NCBI GenBank assembly: GCA_021296065.1
Contig: JAGWBD010000003.1
Coordinates: 35,145-99,144, forward strand
Length of the DNA: 64,000 nt
Reading direction: 5' to 3'
Source: Anaerolineae bacterium
GTDB taxonomy: Bacteria; Chloroflexota; Anaerolineae; Aggregatilineales; Phototrophicaceae
Position numbers and translations under genes: made by a program. Shown here in pieces: positions 53,804-63,773 of the stretch; positions within the stretch are counted from its first letter, which is position 1, and the number at the start of each line of letters is the position of its first letter. Below the pieces are notes generated by a model. That model saw nothing but the letters and a program-made list of their open reading frames with translations. It did not search any database and had not been told where the DNA came from.

Positions 53804-54763
53804 TCAGTAGCTGACTCTGCGGCGCGAGAAGAACCAGAACTGGATCAGACCCAGGGCCAGCATGACGAAGAACCAGATCACCGCAACGGACGCGGCGTAT
53901 CCCTGTTTGAAATTTTGCAGGCCTTGCTGGTAGATCAGCCAGATCACGGTGGAGGTGCTGCCGGCCGGGCCGCCCTTGTCCTCATGCGAGACCTGGCCGC
54001 CGGTCATGATGTAGACCGGCTCGAACATCATCAGGCCGCCGAAGGTGAGAATCACCACCACGAAGGCGATCGAGGGCATCAGCAGGGGCACGGTGATCTT
54101 GCGCAGGCGTTGCCAGGCGCTGGCGCCATCGATGGCGGCGGCCTCGTAGAACATGTCGGGGATGGTCTGCATGCCGGCCAGCAACAGCAACATGGCGTAG
54201 CCGATGCCGCCCCAGACGGCGACCAGCGCCAGCGAGAGCAGCGAGGTTTCCGCGGAGAGCAGCCAGCGACTGGTGGGCAGACCGAAGACATGCAGGATGC
54301 CGTTGAGGACGCCGTTGCTGGTGGGCGCCAGCAGGGTTTTCCAGAAGGTGGCGGCGGCCGCGAGAGGCACGATGTGCGGCAGGAAAAAGAGCGAGACCAG
54401 CAAGGTGCGGGTGGTGATGTTTTTGAAGCTGTTCAGCACCGCGGCCAGCAGCAGGCCCAGTATGGTGGTCGCCGGCACCACCATCAGCACGTAACGCAGG
54501 GTGACGCCGACGGCGTTGTTGAAGGCCCTGTCCCGCGCCAGACGCTGGAATTGCATGTCGCCCACCCAGGTGCGCTTCAGGGTCAGGCCGCGATGGAAGG
54601 ACATACTGAACTGGTCGAGGATGGGATACCAGAGCATGATGCCGTAGAAAATGAAGACGACGACGATGACCAGCAGCGCCAGTCGCGATTTCGGCAACAG
54701 GCCGGTCAGGCGCAGCCGCCCTGCTCGCGGCAGGCGACGTGATTTCACTGTCAGGGCAGTCAT
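53804..54763 (-). CDS. Carbohydrate ABC transporter permease (MalF/UgpA-like)
   Basis: Multi-TM, 'YEAAAIDGASAWQRLRKITVPLLMPSIAFVVV' EAA motif. Confidence 0.95.
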   Translation of the reverse strand: MTALTVKSRRLPRAGRLRLTGLLPKSRLALLVIVVVFIFYGIMLWYPILDQFSMSFHRGLTLKRTWVGDMQFQRLARDRAFNNAVGVTLRYVLMVVPATTILGLLLAAVLNSFKNITTRTLLVSLFFLPHIVPLAAAATFWKTLLAPTSNGVLNGILHVFGLPTSRWLLSAETSLLSLALVAVWGGIGYAMLLLLAGMQTIPDMFYEAAAIDGASAWQRLRKITVPLLMPSIAFVVVILTFGGLMMFEPVYIMTGGQVSHEDKGGPAGSTSTVIWLIYQQGLQNFKQGYAASVAVIWFFVMLALGLIQFWFFSRRRVSY

Positions 54764-54861
54764 GTCGGGGTCCCTCCCGCTTGTCGTCTGCGGTCGACCC
54801 CGCCCTTTTCAGGGACAGGGCCGACCGCGTGGGAATCTCGGGCAGCGTGGGCTGCCGGCGG

Positions 54862-56325
54862 TTAGCGCATCTGGGCCAGGGCGGCCTGCTCTTCGGTCAG
54901 GTAACTGGCGTGCACGTTGTCCCACCAGTCCTCGGCCGGGACCAGACCATCGGTCCATTCCGGATGCGCCTCGTAGTCGGCCCGCGTGAGGATCGTGCCA
55001 GGCAGGCTGTCCGAGAAGGCCAGGATCGAATCGGCCTCTTGCTGCAGTTCCTGCAGCACCTGACGCACGGGCTCGTTGTTGTCATAGACCCGGCTCCAGG
55101 CGGTGTTGGTGGCGGTCCACATTTCCGGGCTCCAGTAGCCAGGGGAGACCGAGTTGCCGGGCTGGTGTTTCTCGAAGGCGCCGGCCCAGTGCGGGTTATC
55201 GGCGGTGATGGGGTCCACACCCACGGCCTCGAGACGGCCGGGCAGGTAGTTGAGGGCGATGGCGTTGGCGTGGGTCCACTCGACGGAGTAGAGCGCCTTC
55301 CACAGCTCCCAGGCTGCGGCGAGAGCCTCGCCGCTCTGGCCGGAGGTGTTGCCCCAGCCGAGGTGGACTTCCTTCCAGCCGTAGGGCGGGCCGCCATTGG
55401 GCGTCGGATGGGTCATGACGCCCCAGTTGATCTCCGGATAGTCGCGGCGCAGCACGAAGCCGACCCAGAGCTGCTGCGACAGGAAGTAGGCGTTGCCGGT
55501 GTAGAACTTGTCCAGCGCGCTCAGACCAAAACGGGCGTCCAGTTGGAAGTCGTCAAACATGGAGAGCGTGATCTGCCACGCCTCTTCCCATTCGTCGCTG
55601 TCGAAACCGGAGCGTCTGTCTTCCTCCCACCAGAAGCCGCCGAGGTTGTCGACCAGCGCGGTGTAGAGGTCGAAGGTCGTGCCGCCCGCCAGCGGCCAGG
55701 CCGAGAGCGTCGGCTCTTCGGCGTCGTCCGGCCAGACGGTCAGCTCCTTGACGAAGGGGATCATGTCGGAGAGCTTGCGGGGCAGCTGGGTGTGGTCGAT
55801 GCCGGCGGCCTCAAGCAGGTCGATGTTGTAGAAGACGCCGCGTTCCCACCAGCCCCAGGGCAGGATGTAGATGGAGTCGTTGATACTCAGGAAGTCGTTG
55901 GCGAAGCTGCCGAAGGAGCCCACCACGTCGACCAGGCCTTCCGGCATCGCGTTGATGGCCTCCAGGTCCAGCATCGGCGGCACCCAGGTCTGGTCCACGT
56001 TGCTGATGTCGGGCGGGTTGCCGGCGGCGACCGAGGCCGTCAAACGGGTGAAGGTATCGCCCGTGGAATCGATCGTCTCGACGTTGACGTTGCCCGGCAA
56101 CATCTCCGGCAACAGGTTGTCGTAGAAGTTGGCCAGGGCGTCAATGCCCATTGGCCCGCGGGTATCGAAGGGCGGGCGCCAGAAGGTGAGGCTGACCTCG
56201 TCCTGGGTCGCCACGGGCAGGCTGGCAGCGAGGCCGACGGACGCGGCCGCGCCGCTGCCGACGATCTTGAGCATGTCGCGCCGGCTGAGCTTTTGGTTTG
56301 TCTGGTTCATTCCATTAACCTCCAT
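54862..56325 (-). CDS. Carbohydrate ABC transporter substrate-binding protein
   Basis: Tat-like 'KLSRRDMLKIVGSGAAASVGLAAS', 'NVETIDSTGDTFTRLTASVAAGNPPDISNVDQTWVPPML'. Confidence 0.92.
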   Translation of the reverse strand: MEVNGMNQTNQKLSRRDMLKIVGSGAAASVGLAASLPVATQDEVSLTFWRPPFDTRGPMGIDALANFYDNLLPEMLPGNVNVETIDSTGDTFTRLTASVAAGNPPDISNVDQTWVPPMLDLEAINAMPEGLVDVVGSFGSFANDFLSINDSIYILPWGWWERGVFYNIDLLEAAGIDHTQLPRKLSDMIPFVKELTVWPDDAEEPTLSAWPLAGGTTFDLYTALVDNLGGFWWEEDRRSGFDSDEWEEAWQITLSMFDDFQLDARFGLSALDKFYTGNAYFLSQQLWVGFVLRRDYPEINWGVMTHPTPNGGPPYGWKEVHLGWGNTSGQSGEALAAAWELWKALYSVEWTHANAIALNYLPGRLEAVGVDPITADNPHWAGAFEKHQPGNSVSPGYWSPEMWTATNTAWSRVYDNNEPVRQVLQELQQEADSILAFSDSLPGTILTRADYEAHPEWTDGLVPAEDWWDNVHASYLTEEQAALAQMR

Positions 56326-56382
56326 GATCAGAAGAATGTTCGTGCCAGCAATATTTTCTTATGCTTCCTCCTCTCACGCCCT

Positions 56383-57279
56383 TTATTTGAATCCGGTCAT
56401 ACCCAGGCCGGCGGTGATGTAGCGCTGGCCGAGCAGGAAGACGATGAGCATCGGGAAAATGACGAGCAGCGCGCCTGCTGAAAGCACGCCCGGGTTGACG
56501 CCGTAGCCGAAGGAGCGCGAGGCCAGCCAGACGCTGGCCACCTGCATGTCCCTGGAACTGGTGGCCACCAGCGGCCACAGGAACTCGCCGAAGAGGCCCA
56601 TGAAGATCAGGATGGCAAGCGTGATCGTCTGCGGCCGCACCACCGGCAGGGCGATCTGCCAGAAGGAGCGCAGGAAGCCGGCGCCGTCAACCTTGGCGGC
56701 GTCGAGCAACTCGTCCGGCACGGCCAGCATCGCCTGGCGCATCAGAAAGACGCCGAAGGCGTAAACGATCCTCGGCAGCAGCAGCCCCTGGAAGGTATCC
56801 AGCATGGGAATGCCGGTGAGGTTGGTGATGCGCTGCAGCAGGGCCACCAGGGTCACAATGTAGGAAGCCAGCGGCATCAGCGAGGAGGCCACGATGGTCC
56901 AGAAGAGGATGTCGCCGACGGTGGAACGGTGCTTGACGACCACGTAGCCGATCAGCGCGCTGACGACGACCGCCAGCAGGGTGCCGAAGGCGGCGTAAAA
57001 CAGGCCGTTGGCCATGGCGCGCGGGGCGCCCTCATTGAACACGAACTCGAAATGTTCCAGCGAGAAGCTCTGCGGAATGAAGGTCAGCGGCACGCGATTG
57101 GCTTCGGCGGCATCCTTGATGCTGGTGGTCAGCAGGAAGTAAAAGGGCAGGAAGGAAAAGAGCCCCAGGATGAAGAGCGCTGCGAAAAGCAGAAGGCGCG
57201 TGCCGCTGCCCTGCTTCTCGCCGGCCCACGTGGCGGCGACCATCTCATCCGGAGGTGTCAAAACATCCTGACGTGCCAT
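56383..57279 (-). CDS. Carbohydrate ABC transporter permease (MalG/UgpE-like)
   Basis: 'MARQDVLTPPDEMVAATWAGEKQGSGTRLLLFAALFILGLFSFLPFYFLLTTSIK...DELLDAAKVDGAGFLRSFWQIALPVVRPQTITLAIL'; the reported 862-aa ORF is extended over the divergent regulator. Confidence 0.95.
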   Translation of the reverse strand: MARQDVLTPPDEMVAATWAGEKQGSGTRLLLFAALFILGLFSFLPFYFLLTTSIKDAAEANRVPLTFIPQSFSLEHFEFVFNEGAPRAMANGLFYAAFGTLLAVVVSALIGYVVVKHRSTVGDILFWTIVASSLMPLASYIVTLVALLQRITNLTGIPMLDTFQGLLLPRIVYAFGVFLMRQAMLAVPDELLDAAKVDGAGFLRSFWQIALPVVRPQTITLAILIFMGLFGEFLWPLVATSSRDMQVASVWLASRSFGYGVNPGVLSAGALLVIFPMLIVFLLGQRYITAGLGMTGFK

Positions 57280-57352
57280 AAGCAAAACCTGTTCTCTAAC
57301 AATAGTTTCGTCTTGCCCGGGGATTGTACCCCGTCTTCTGCGCGCATCACAA

Positions 57353-57366
57353 TCTACACGCGTAGA
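57353..57366. promoter_or_regulatory. LacI-type operator candidate 1
   Basis: TCTACACGCGTAGA, shares TCTACNNGCGTAGA with operator 2; lies at the predicted transcription start of the ABC operon. Confidence 0.65.
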
Positions 57367-57374
57367 ATGGCACC

Positions 57375-57402
57375 ATTGTAACCGGCCCTTTTTGCTTGTC
57401 AA
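57375..57402 (-). promoter_or_regulatory. sigma70-type promoter for the ABC transporter/catabolic operon
   Basis: Minus strand TTGACA (57402-57397) - 16 nt - TACAAT (57380-57375). Confidence 0.65.
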
Positions 57403-57516
57403 ATAATGGCCGGCTTCCCCCGTGCCCGCTACCTGCGGAAAAGATTCCTTGCCGGGCTGCGACGCAGCGCATCCGGTTGACATGGCGCCGCCGGGCAAGT
57501 ACACTCTCCGCCTGAA

Positions 57517-57530
57517 TCTACGGGCGTAGA
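57517..57530. promoter_or_regulatory. LacI-type operator candidate 2
   Basis: TCTACGGGCGTAGA, 32 nt before the LacI-family gene start. Confidence 0.65.
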
Positions 57531-57561
57531 CCCCTGCCGCAACGCCCCGGAAAGGACAGGC

Positions 57562-58602
57562 TTGGCCGGAAAAGTCACGCGGGACGACGTCGCCAGACTG
57601 GCCGGCGTTTCCACCGCCACCGTGTCCTACGTCGTCAACAACGGGCCGCGCCCCGTGGCCCGGGCCACGCAGCAGAACGTGCTGGAGGCGATTCGCAAGC
57701 TCGGTTATGAGCCCGACGGCGTCGCCCGCAGCCTGGTCACACGCCGCACGCGCACCATCGGCTTCATCGTGCCCGACATTCTCAACCCGGCGCACACCGC
57801 CATCACGCGCGCGCTGGGCGACGCCCTCTGGAGCGCCGACTACAGCCTGACCCTGGGCAACAGTGATGAAAACCCCGAACGGGAACTGGCCTATCTGCGC
57901 GCCTTCCGCGGCAAGGGCGTGGACGGCGTCGCGCTGACGCCGGGCGGCGGCAATCTGGGCGCGCTCTTCGCGCTGCACGAGAGCGGCCGGCCGCTGGTGT
58001 TGCTCGACCGGCAGATCGAGGGCCTGCCGGCGGACTGCGTCCTTTTCGAAAATCGCGGCGGCACCCGCGCCGCCGTGGAGCACCTCATCGAGCTGGGGCA
58101 TCGCCGCATCGGCCTGATCAATCTGCCCGCCGCGTTGACGCCGGGCCGCGAACGCCGCGACGGCTATCTGGACGCCCTTGCGGCCGCCGGCCTGCGCGGC
58201 GACGCGGCGCTCATCCGTGAAGGCGGCTTCAAGGGTGGCGGTGACAACCCCGGTCGTCGCCTGGAAGGGCGTCTGCTGGCCGCCGACCTGCTCGACCGCA
58301 GCGACCCGCCGACGGCGCTCTTCGTCAGCAACAATCGCCTGATGCGCGGCGTGCTGCATTTGCTGCGTGAACGCGGCCTGCGCGTCCCCGCCGACCTGGC
58401 GCTGGCGACCTTCGACGACATGGAGTACTACGAGGACATCACGCCATCCATCACGGCGGTGGGCACCTCGCTGCAGGAATTCGGCCAGCGGGTCGCCCGG
58501 CTGTTGCTCGACCAGATTGAACCGGGGCAGAACGGCCGCGAGCCACGCGTCATCCGCGTCCCGTTCCGGCTGAACATCCGCGAATCGACGCGCGGGACCT
58601 GA
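57562..58602 (+). CDS. LacI-family transcriptional regulator (TTG start)
   Basis: 'VTRDDVARLAGVSTATVSYVVNNGPRPVARATQQNVLEAIRKLGYEPDGVARSL'; GGAAAGGA SD before TTG. Confidence 0.95.
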   Translation: MAGKVTRDDVARLAGVSTATVSYVVNNGPRPVARATQQNVLEAIRKLGYEPDGVARSLVTRRTRTIGFIVPDILNPAHTAITRALGDALWSADYSLTLGNSDENPERELAYLRAFRGKGVDGVALTPGGGNLGALFALHESGRPLVLLDRQIEGLPADCVLFENRGGTRAAVEHLIELGHRRIGLINLPAALTPGRERRDGYLDALAAAGLRGDAALIREGGFKGGGDNPGRRLEGRLLAADLLDRSDPPTALFVSNNRLMRGVLHLLRERGLRVPADLALATFDDMEYYEDITPSITAVGTSLQEFGQRVARLLLDQIEPGQNGREPRVIRVPFRLNIRESTRGT

Positions 58603-58662
58603 TTCAGGCCCGGCGCTTCTATAGAATGGCTGCCGCATGCGGCAGGCCAGGGAGGAAAGACC

Positions 58663-59724
58663 ATGCCCGGGAAGATCCGACTGGCGCTGGCAGGCGTGGG
58701 CAACTGCGCCAGCGCGCTGCTGCAGGGCCTCGCCTGGTACGCGCAGAGGGATACCGACGTCGGGCTGACGCAGCGGGTGCTCGGCGGCTACGACGTCTGC
58801 GACATCACGCCCGTGCTGGCCTTCGACGTCAGCGCGCACAAGGTCGGCCGCGACCTGGCGGAAGCCATCATGGCCCCGCCCAACTGCGCCTGGCAGGTGC
58901 CGGAGGTCTGCGTCGGCAAGACGGGCGTGGAAGTGCTCCCCGGCCCGGTCGCGGACGGCATGCCGCCGCACCTGGCGAAGTACGCGCCGCTGTCGGACGC
59001 GCCGGCGGTGGACCTGGTGCAGGCGCTGCGCGACTCAGGCGCGGAGGTGCTGCTCAACATGCTGCCGACCGGTTCGGCGAGGGCGTCGCGCCTCTACGCG
59101 CAGGCGGCGCTGGAAGCGGGCGTGGCCTTCGTCAACGGCATGCCGGAACTGATCGTCTGCGACGAAGACTTCGCACGTGAGGCGCAGGAGCGCGGGGTTC
59201 CCGTGGTCGGCGACGACGTGAAGAGCCAGCTGGGCGGCACCATTCTGCACCGCGCCATGGTGGAGGCGATGCAGGCGCGCGGCATTCACATCCGGCGCAC
59301 CTACCAGCTCAACTACGCCGGCAACACCGACTTCGACAACCTCGTGAATCGCGGCGAAAGCAAGGAGCAGACCAAACGCGAGGCCGTCGAGACCCTCATC
59401 CCCTACGAGACCGGCGTCTCGGCCGGCTTCGCCCACGTGCCGGTGATGGGCGACCGCAAGACCACGCGCTTCTACTTCGACGTGGTCAATTTCAGCGGCG
59501 CGCCGTTGCACATCGACGCCACGCTGGAAGTCGAGGACAGCGCCAACTTCGGCGGCACGGCCGTCGATGCCATCCGCTGTTGCCGCATCGCGCTGGACCG
59601 CGGCACGGGTGGCGTGTTGCAGTCGGCCTCGGCGCTGTATTGCAAGCATCCGCCGCAGCCGCTGTCGGACGCGGCGGCCGTAGAGCAGGTCGCCGAATTC
59701 GTGCAGGGCGAACGCGAGAGTTAG
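58663..59724 (+). CDS. ino1: Inositol-3-phosphate synthase
   Basis: 'IRLALAGVGNCASALLQGL', 'GGYDVCDITPVLAFDVSAHKVGRDL', 'SQLGGTILHRAMVEAMQARGIHIRRTYQLNYAGNTDFDNL'. Confidence 0.92.
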   Translation: MPGKIRLALAGVGNCASALLQGLAWYAQRDTDVGLTQRVLGGYDVCDITPVLAFDVSAHKVGRDLAEAIMAPPNCAWQVPEVCVGKTGVEVLPGPVADGMPPHLAKYAPLSDAPAVDLVQALRDSGAEVLLNMLPTGSARASRLYAQAALEAGVAFVNGMPELIVCDEDFAREAQERGVPVVGDDVKSQLGGTILHRAMVEAMQARGIHIRRTYQLNYAGNTDFDNLVNRGESKEQTKREAVETLIPYETGVSAGFAHVPVMGDRKTTRFYFDVVNFSGAPLHIDATLEVEDSANFGGTAVDAIRCCRIALDRGTGGVLQSASALYCKHPPQPLSDAAAVEQVAEFVQGERES

Positions 59725-59742
59725 GCAGGCGCGGGACGGACC

Positions 59743-60675
59743 ATGACAGGGGACACGCCGGAGATCGTCTTCACCGGCCACCTGGTGCATGAGATGATCC
59801 ACTTCCCGGAGCGGGAGCTGGGTCCTGTGCTGGGCAGCCCGGTGGCCTACGGCTCGCTGATGGCCAGTTGCCTTGGCGGGCGGGCCGGTCTGGTCTCGAT
59901 CGTCGGCACGGACATGCCGCAGGCGCTGTTGCAGCCACTGCGCAGGGCCTGTGTCGACCTCGCAGGCCTGCAGGTGCTGGCAGGAAATCACACCACCCGC
60001 TCGCAACTGATCTACGACGAGAGCGGCCACAAGCAGATCCGCTATCCGCAGCAGGCGCCGCCCGTGCTGCCGGATCACGTACCGCCGCAATTTCGCGACG
60101 CGCCGGTCTTCGCCGTGGTCACCATGGACCGCGACGTGCCGCTATCGACGATTCAGCGGCTTCGTCATCTGCCAGGCATGCTGGCGGTCGATCTGGGCGG
60201 ATACGGCGGGGCGCATTCGCGCGAACACCCCGACGCCGCGGCGCAGCGCGAACCGCGCGCCTTGCTGGAGTTGATCGGGTGTTTTGACATCGTGCGCGCC
60301 AGCGTGGAAGATTGCGCGCTGCTGCTGGGCCCGGCGGCCGTCGCCGATGACGCGGCCTTGCGCGTGACTCTGGCGGCCTGGCTGGCGCAGGGCCCGGCCG
60401 TCGCCATGATCACGCTGGGCGAGCGCGGCTGCCTGCTGGGGACGGCGGGTGGCATCCGGCAGATTCCGGCGCAGGCGGGCCCGGTGGTCGATACGACCGG
60501 CGCGGGCGACGCCTTTTTCAGCGCCTTTCTGCTGCACTATCTGCGCAACGATGACGCGGCAGCGGCGGCGCGCTTTGCGTCGGCGGCCGTGATGCACATG
60601 ATCGGGCGCAGCGGCGGCGCGCATCTGGCGCGTTTTCCGCAGCTGGCGGACGTGGCGATGCAAGCGGACAGCTGA
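59743..60675 (+). CDS. PfkB-family carbohydrate kinase
   Basis: 'VVDTTGAGDAFFSAFLLHYLR', 'LASCLGGRAGLVSIVGTDMPQ' type region. Confidence 0.92.
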   Translation: MTGDTPEIVFTGHLVHEMIHFPERELGPVLGSPVAYGSLMASCLGGRAGLVSIVGTDMPQALLQPLRRACVDLAGLQVLAGNHTTRSQLIYDESGHKQIRYPQQAPPVLPDHVPPQFRDAPVFAVVTMDRDVPLSTIQRLRHLPGMLAVDLGGYGGAHSREHPDAAAQREPRALLELIGCFDIVRASVEDCALLLGPAAVADDAALRVTLAAWLAQGPAVAMITLGERGCLLGTAGGIRQIPAQAGPVVDTTGAGDAFFSAFLLHYLRNDDAAAAARFASAAVMHMIGRSGGAHLARFPQLADVAMQADS

Positions 60676-60697
60676 GAGTCGGACAGGGAGGACCACA

Positions 60698-61882
60698 ATG
60701 GACAAGGTCAGGTTTGCTGTCATCGGCTGTGGCAGCATCGCCGAGATCGCCCACTTCCCCTCGCTGGCGCAGGAGGAGGCGGCGCAACTGGTCGCCTGCT
60801 GCGACCTCAACGCCGAAACCGCGCAGAAGGCCGCGGGCAAGTGGGGCGCCGCGGCCTGGTACAGCGATTACCGTCAAATGCTGGACGAGCGCAGGGACCT
60901 CGACGCTGCAATAATCGCCACGCCCAACAACGTCCACCGCAACCAGGCGGTGGCGGCGGCGCGCGCCGGGCTGCACGTCGTGGTGGAGAAGCCGCTGGCG
61001 GCCACCAATTATGAGGCCTGGGACATCGTGCGCGTCTGCCGCGAGGAGGGGGTCAAGCTGATGGTCGGCTGCGACCGCCGCTTCTGGACGCACAACCAGT
61101 GGGCCAAACAACTGATCGACGAGGGCGTCATCGGCGACGTGCTGATGACGCGCGCCTCGCTGCACGAGCACTGGCATCTCTACCAGAACAACGTGGCGCA
61201 TACCGCCTTCCGCCTCGACGCGGCGGTCTCCGGCGGCGCCGCGCTGACCGACACCGGCGCGCATGCCATCGACCTGCTGACCTGGCTGACGGGCAGCCGC
61301 GTCAAACGCACCGTCGGCATCGCCAAACGCCTGGCGATGCCGGCCGGGTACACGCTGAATGACGACACGGTCTGGCTGCTGCTGGAATACGAGAATGGCA
61401 GCTATGGTTGCGTCAGTTGCAACCGCTTTTCGCCGGTTGTCTCGCAGGCCACCGAACTCTACGGTACGGAAGGCACGATCTTCACCGCGACGGACGCCAC
61501 CAACCCCTTCCAGAGTTCGCCGATGGCCGTCTACAGCAACCGCGATTACTCCTTTGAGGAGTTGCCGCAGATCTTGAAGGACTATCGCTGGCCGCAGCAC
61601 TTCTGGGTCGAGGACCACATCGACGCACACGTGCCCAAACGCTGGATGCCGATCATGCCGCCGCGCCGACCCGGCAACTACGAGCGCATGACCGCGCATT
61701 TCGTGAGTTGCATCCTCAATGACACGCAACCGCTGGTCTCCGGCGAGGACGGCGCGCGCGCGGTGGAGGTGATGTGCGCGGTCATCAAGTCGATGGAGAC
61801 CGATGGCTGGGTCGAGCTGCCGCTGCCGCCGGGCGAGCGCATCGCCCCGCCGCACTATCAGCCCCTGCCCTACGAGGACTGA
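60698..61882 (+). CDS. Gfo/Idh/MocA-family oxidoreductase
   Basis: 'VRFAVIGCGSIAEIAHFPSL', 'VHRNQAVAAARAGLHVVVEKPLAAT', 'DTGAHAIDLLTWLTG'. Confidence 0.95.
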   Translation: MDKVRFAVIGCGSIAEIAHFPSLAQEEAAQLVACCDLNAETAQKAAGKWGAAAWYSDYRQMLDERRDLDAAIIATPNNVHRNQAVAAARAGLHVVVEKPLAATNYEAWDIVRVCREEGVKLMVGCDRRFWTHNQWAKQLIDEGVIGDVLMTRASLHEHWHLYQNNVAHTAFRLDAAVSGGAALTDTGAHAIDLLTWLTGSRVKRTVGIAKRLAMPAGYTLNDDTVWLLLEYENGSYGCVSCNRFSPVVSQATELYGTEGTIFTATDATNPFQSSPMAVYSNRDYSFEELPQILKDYRWPQHFWVEDHIDAHVPKRWMPIMPPRRPGNYERMTAHFVSCILNDTQPLVSGEDGARAVEVMCAVIKSMETDGWVELPLPPGERIAPPHYQPLPYED

Positions 61883-61898
61883 CGAAAGGGAGGCCAAC

Positions 61899-62891
61899 AT
61901 GACACGCAGCCTGGTGATTGGCGGCTCCGGTTACGTGGGCCGCGAACTGCTGCGGCAACTGGGCGCGCGCGACGCTGACGAGCTGCACGTGCTGGGACGC
62001 TCGCAGCCGGCGGCCGACCTGCCGGCGACCTGGATCGAGGCCGACATCACGCAGCGCGAGTCGCTGCGCGCGGCCCTGGCAGGCCGTGAATATGACGTCA
62101 TCTACCACCTCGCCTCGCTGCCGGGCGACACCGGCGACCCGCTGCAGATGGTCACGGTCAACCTGCTGGGGTTGACGCATGCGCTGGAGATCGCGCGCGA
62201 CATGCCCGGGCTGCAGCGCTTCGTGCTTTCCAGCAGCATTTCAGCCTACGAATGGTACCCGGCGACGAAGTTCCGCGCGCCGGCCTACCAGCCGGTCGAC
62301 GAGGAACACCCGACGCGGCCCGAGGACATGTACTCGGTGACCAAGCGGGCGCAGGAACTGATCGCCCTGACGTTCTGGCACCAGGACCGGCTGCCGGTGA
62401 CGGTGCTGCGCCTGACGGCGGTGATCGGCCCCGAGGGCAGCGGCGGCGGTCGCAGCTGGCGCATGTTCGCGCGCATGCTGGCAGAAGGTAAACGCGTGGA
62501 GATACCTTTCTTCTCAATGAAGGAGATCTGCCACTTCATCGACCTGCGCGACGCGGCCCGCATGCATATCGTCGCGGCGGAGCATCCCGCCGCGGTCGGG
62601 CAGATCTTCAACTGCTGCGGCGCGGAGTCGACCTCGGGCGCGGCGTTTGCGGCGGCGTTGCAGCGCCTGCGGCCGGGCATCGAGGTGGTCACCGGCTTCC
62701 CCTGGAGCATGGCCCAGGGCGACGTGATCGAGTTCGACATGCGCAAGGCGCGCGAGAGGCTGGGCTTTACGCCCGAATGGGGCATCGGCGACACCCTGGC
62801 GCATCTGCTGGCCTGGGTGGAGGGCGGCGGCCTCGAGCGCACGCCGGACCCCGACGAGGAGGTCAGCGACTCGGGCGTCGCGGCGGACTGA
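61899..62891 (+). CDS. NAD-dependent epimerase/dehydratase
   Basis: 'SLVIGGSGYVGRELLRQLG', 'DVIYHLASLPGDTG', 'MYSVTKRAQELIAL'. Confidence 0.94.
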   Translation: MTRSLVIGGSGYVGRELLRQLGARDADELHVLGRSQPAADLPATWIEADITQRESLRAALAGREYDVIYHLASLPGDTGDPLQMVTVNLLGLTHALEIARDMPGLQRFVLSSSISAYEWYPATKFRAPAYQPVDEEHPTRPEDMYSVTKRAQELIALTFWHQDRLPVTVLRLTAVIGPEGSGGGRSWRMFARMLAEGKRVEIPFFSMKEICHFIDLRDAARMHIVAAEHPAAVGQIFNCCGAESTSGAAFAAALQRLRPGIEVVTGFPWSMAQGDVIEFDMRKARERLGFTPEWGIGDTLAHLLAWVEGGGLERTPDPDEEVSDSGVAAD

Positions 62892-63014
62892 GGCAGCGAT
62901 TGCCGCCGCAGGGGCGGGCACGCCGCTGTGGTCAACGGGGTCAGTCCTCTCCCTGTTTGCGCGGGAATCACATGGCGGGTATGTTCTACTGTTCGATTCC
63001 CGTGGAGGAAGCGC

Positions 63015-63773
63015 TTGTCCGAAAATGGCGGCGCGCTGCTGCAAGTAGAGGAAGTCTCGAAGTCTTTTGGCGGCGTAGAGGCCCTGCGCAGCGGCTCGTT
63101 CACACTTTCGCGCGGCGAGATCATCGCCATTGTGGGCGCGAACGGCGCCGGCAAGTCCACCCTGATCAAAATCGTCGCCGGCGTCTACCGCCCGGACGGC
63201 GGGCGCGTGCTCGTGCGGGGTGAAGCGGTCGACCCGCGCCATCACACGGTCAGCCACATGCGCCATCTGGGAATCGAGGTCGTCTACCAGGACCTGGCCA
63301 TCGTGCCCAACATGAACGCGCCCTACAATCTCTTTCTCGGGCGCATCCCGCGGCGTCTCGGCATTTTTGTGGACGAAGGCGCGATGCGCCACAAAACGCG
63401 GGAAATCCTGGACGATCTGAAAGTGAAGACCGTGCAATCCCTGCGGGAGCCCATCTCGGCCATGTCGGGCGGTCAACAGCAGAGCATTGCGATTGGCCGC
63501 GCCATCGCCTGGGGCCGCGAAATCGTCATCCTCGACGAGCCGACGGCCGCCCTGGGCCCGACCGAGACTGGCGAGGTCGAGCGGCTCATGCACGAAATCC
63601 GTGAGCGGGGCACGGCCGTCATCCTGATCAGCCACAATCTTGAACAGGTCTTTCGTCTGGCGGACCGCATCCTAGTCGTCCACCACGGCCTGACCACGCC
63701 GGCCTTCCCGAAGTCCGCGGTGACGGGCGATCAACTGGTGCGGGCCATCACCCTGGGAGAACAGGTCGCTTGA
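63015..63773 (+). CDS. Sugar ABC transporter ATP-binding protein (RbsA-like, single domain), TTG start
   Basis: 'IVGANGAGKSTLIKIVAGVYRPDGG', 'MSGGQQQSIAIGRAIAWGREIVILDEPTAALGPTE'; GGAGGAA upstream of TTG 63015. Confidence 0.93.
   Translation: MSENGGALLQVEEVSKSFGGVEALRSGSFTLSRGEIIAIVGANGAGKSTLIKIVAGVYRPDGGRVLVRGEAVDPRHHTVSHMRHLGIEVVYQDLAIVPNMNAPYNLFLGRIPRRLGIFVDEGAMRHKTREILDDLKVKTVQSLREPISAMSGGQQQSIAIGRAIAWGREIVILDEPTAALGPTETGEVERLMHEIRERGTAVILISHNLEQVFRLADRILVVHHGLTTPAFPKSAVTGDQLVRAITLGEQVA

Noticed and set aside
56383-58971. 862-aa minus-strand ORF
   Set aside because: Only 56383-57279 encodes the MalG-like permease. The N-terminal ~560 aa is antisense to the clear LacI gene and crosses the promoter/operator region; a high-GC open-frame artefact.
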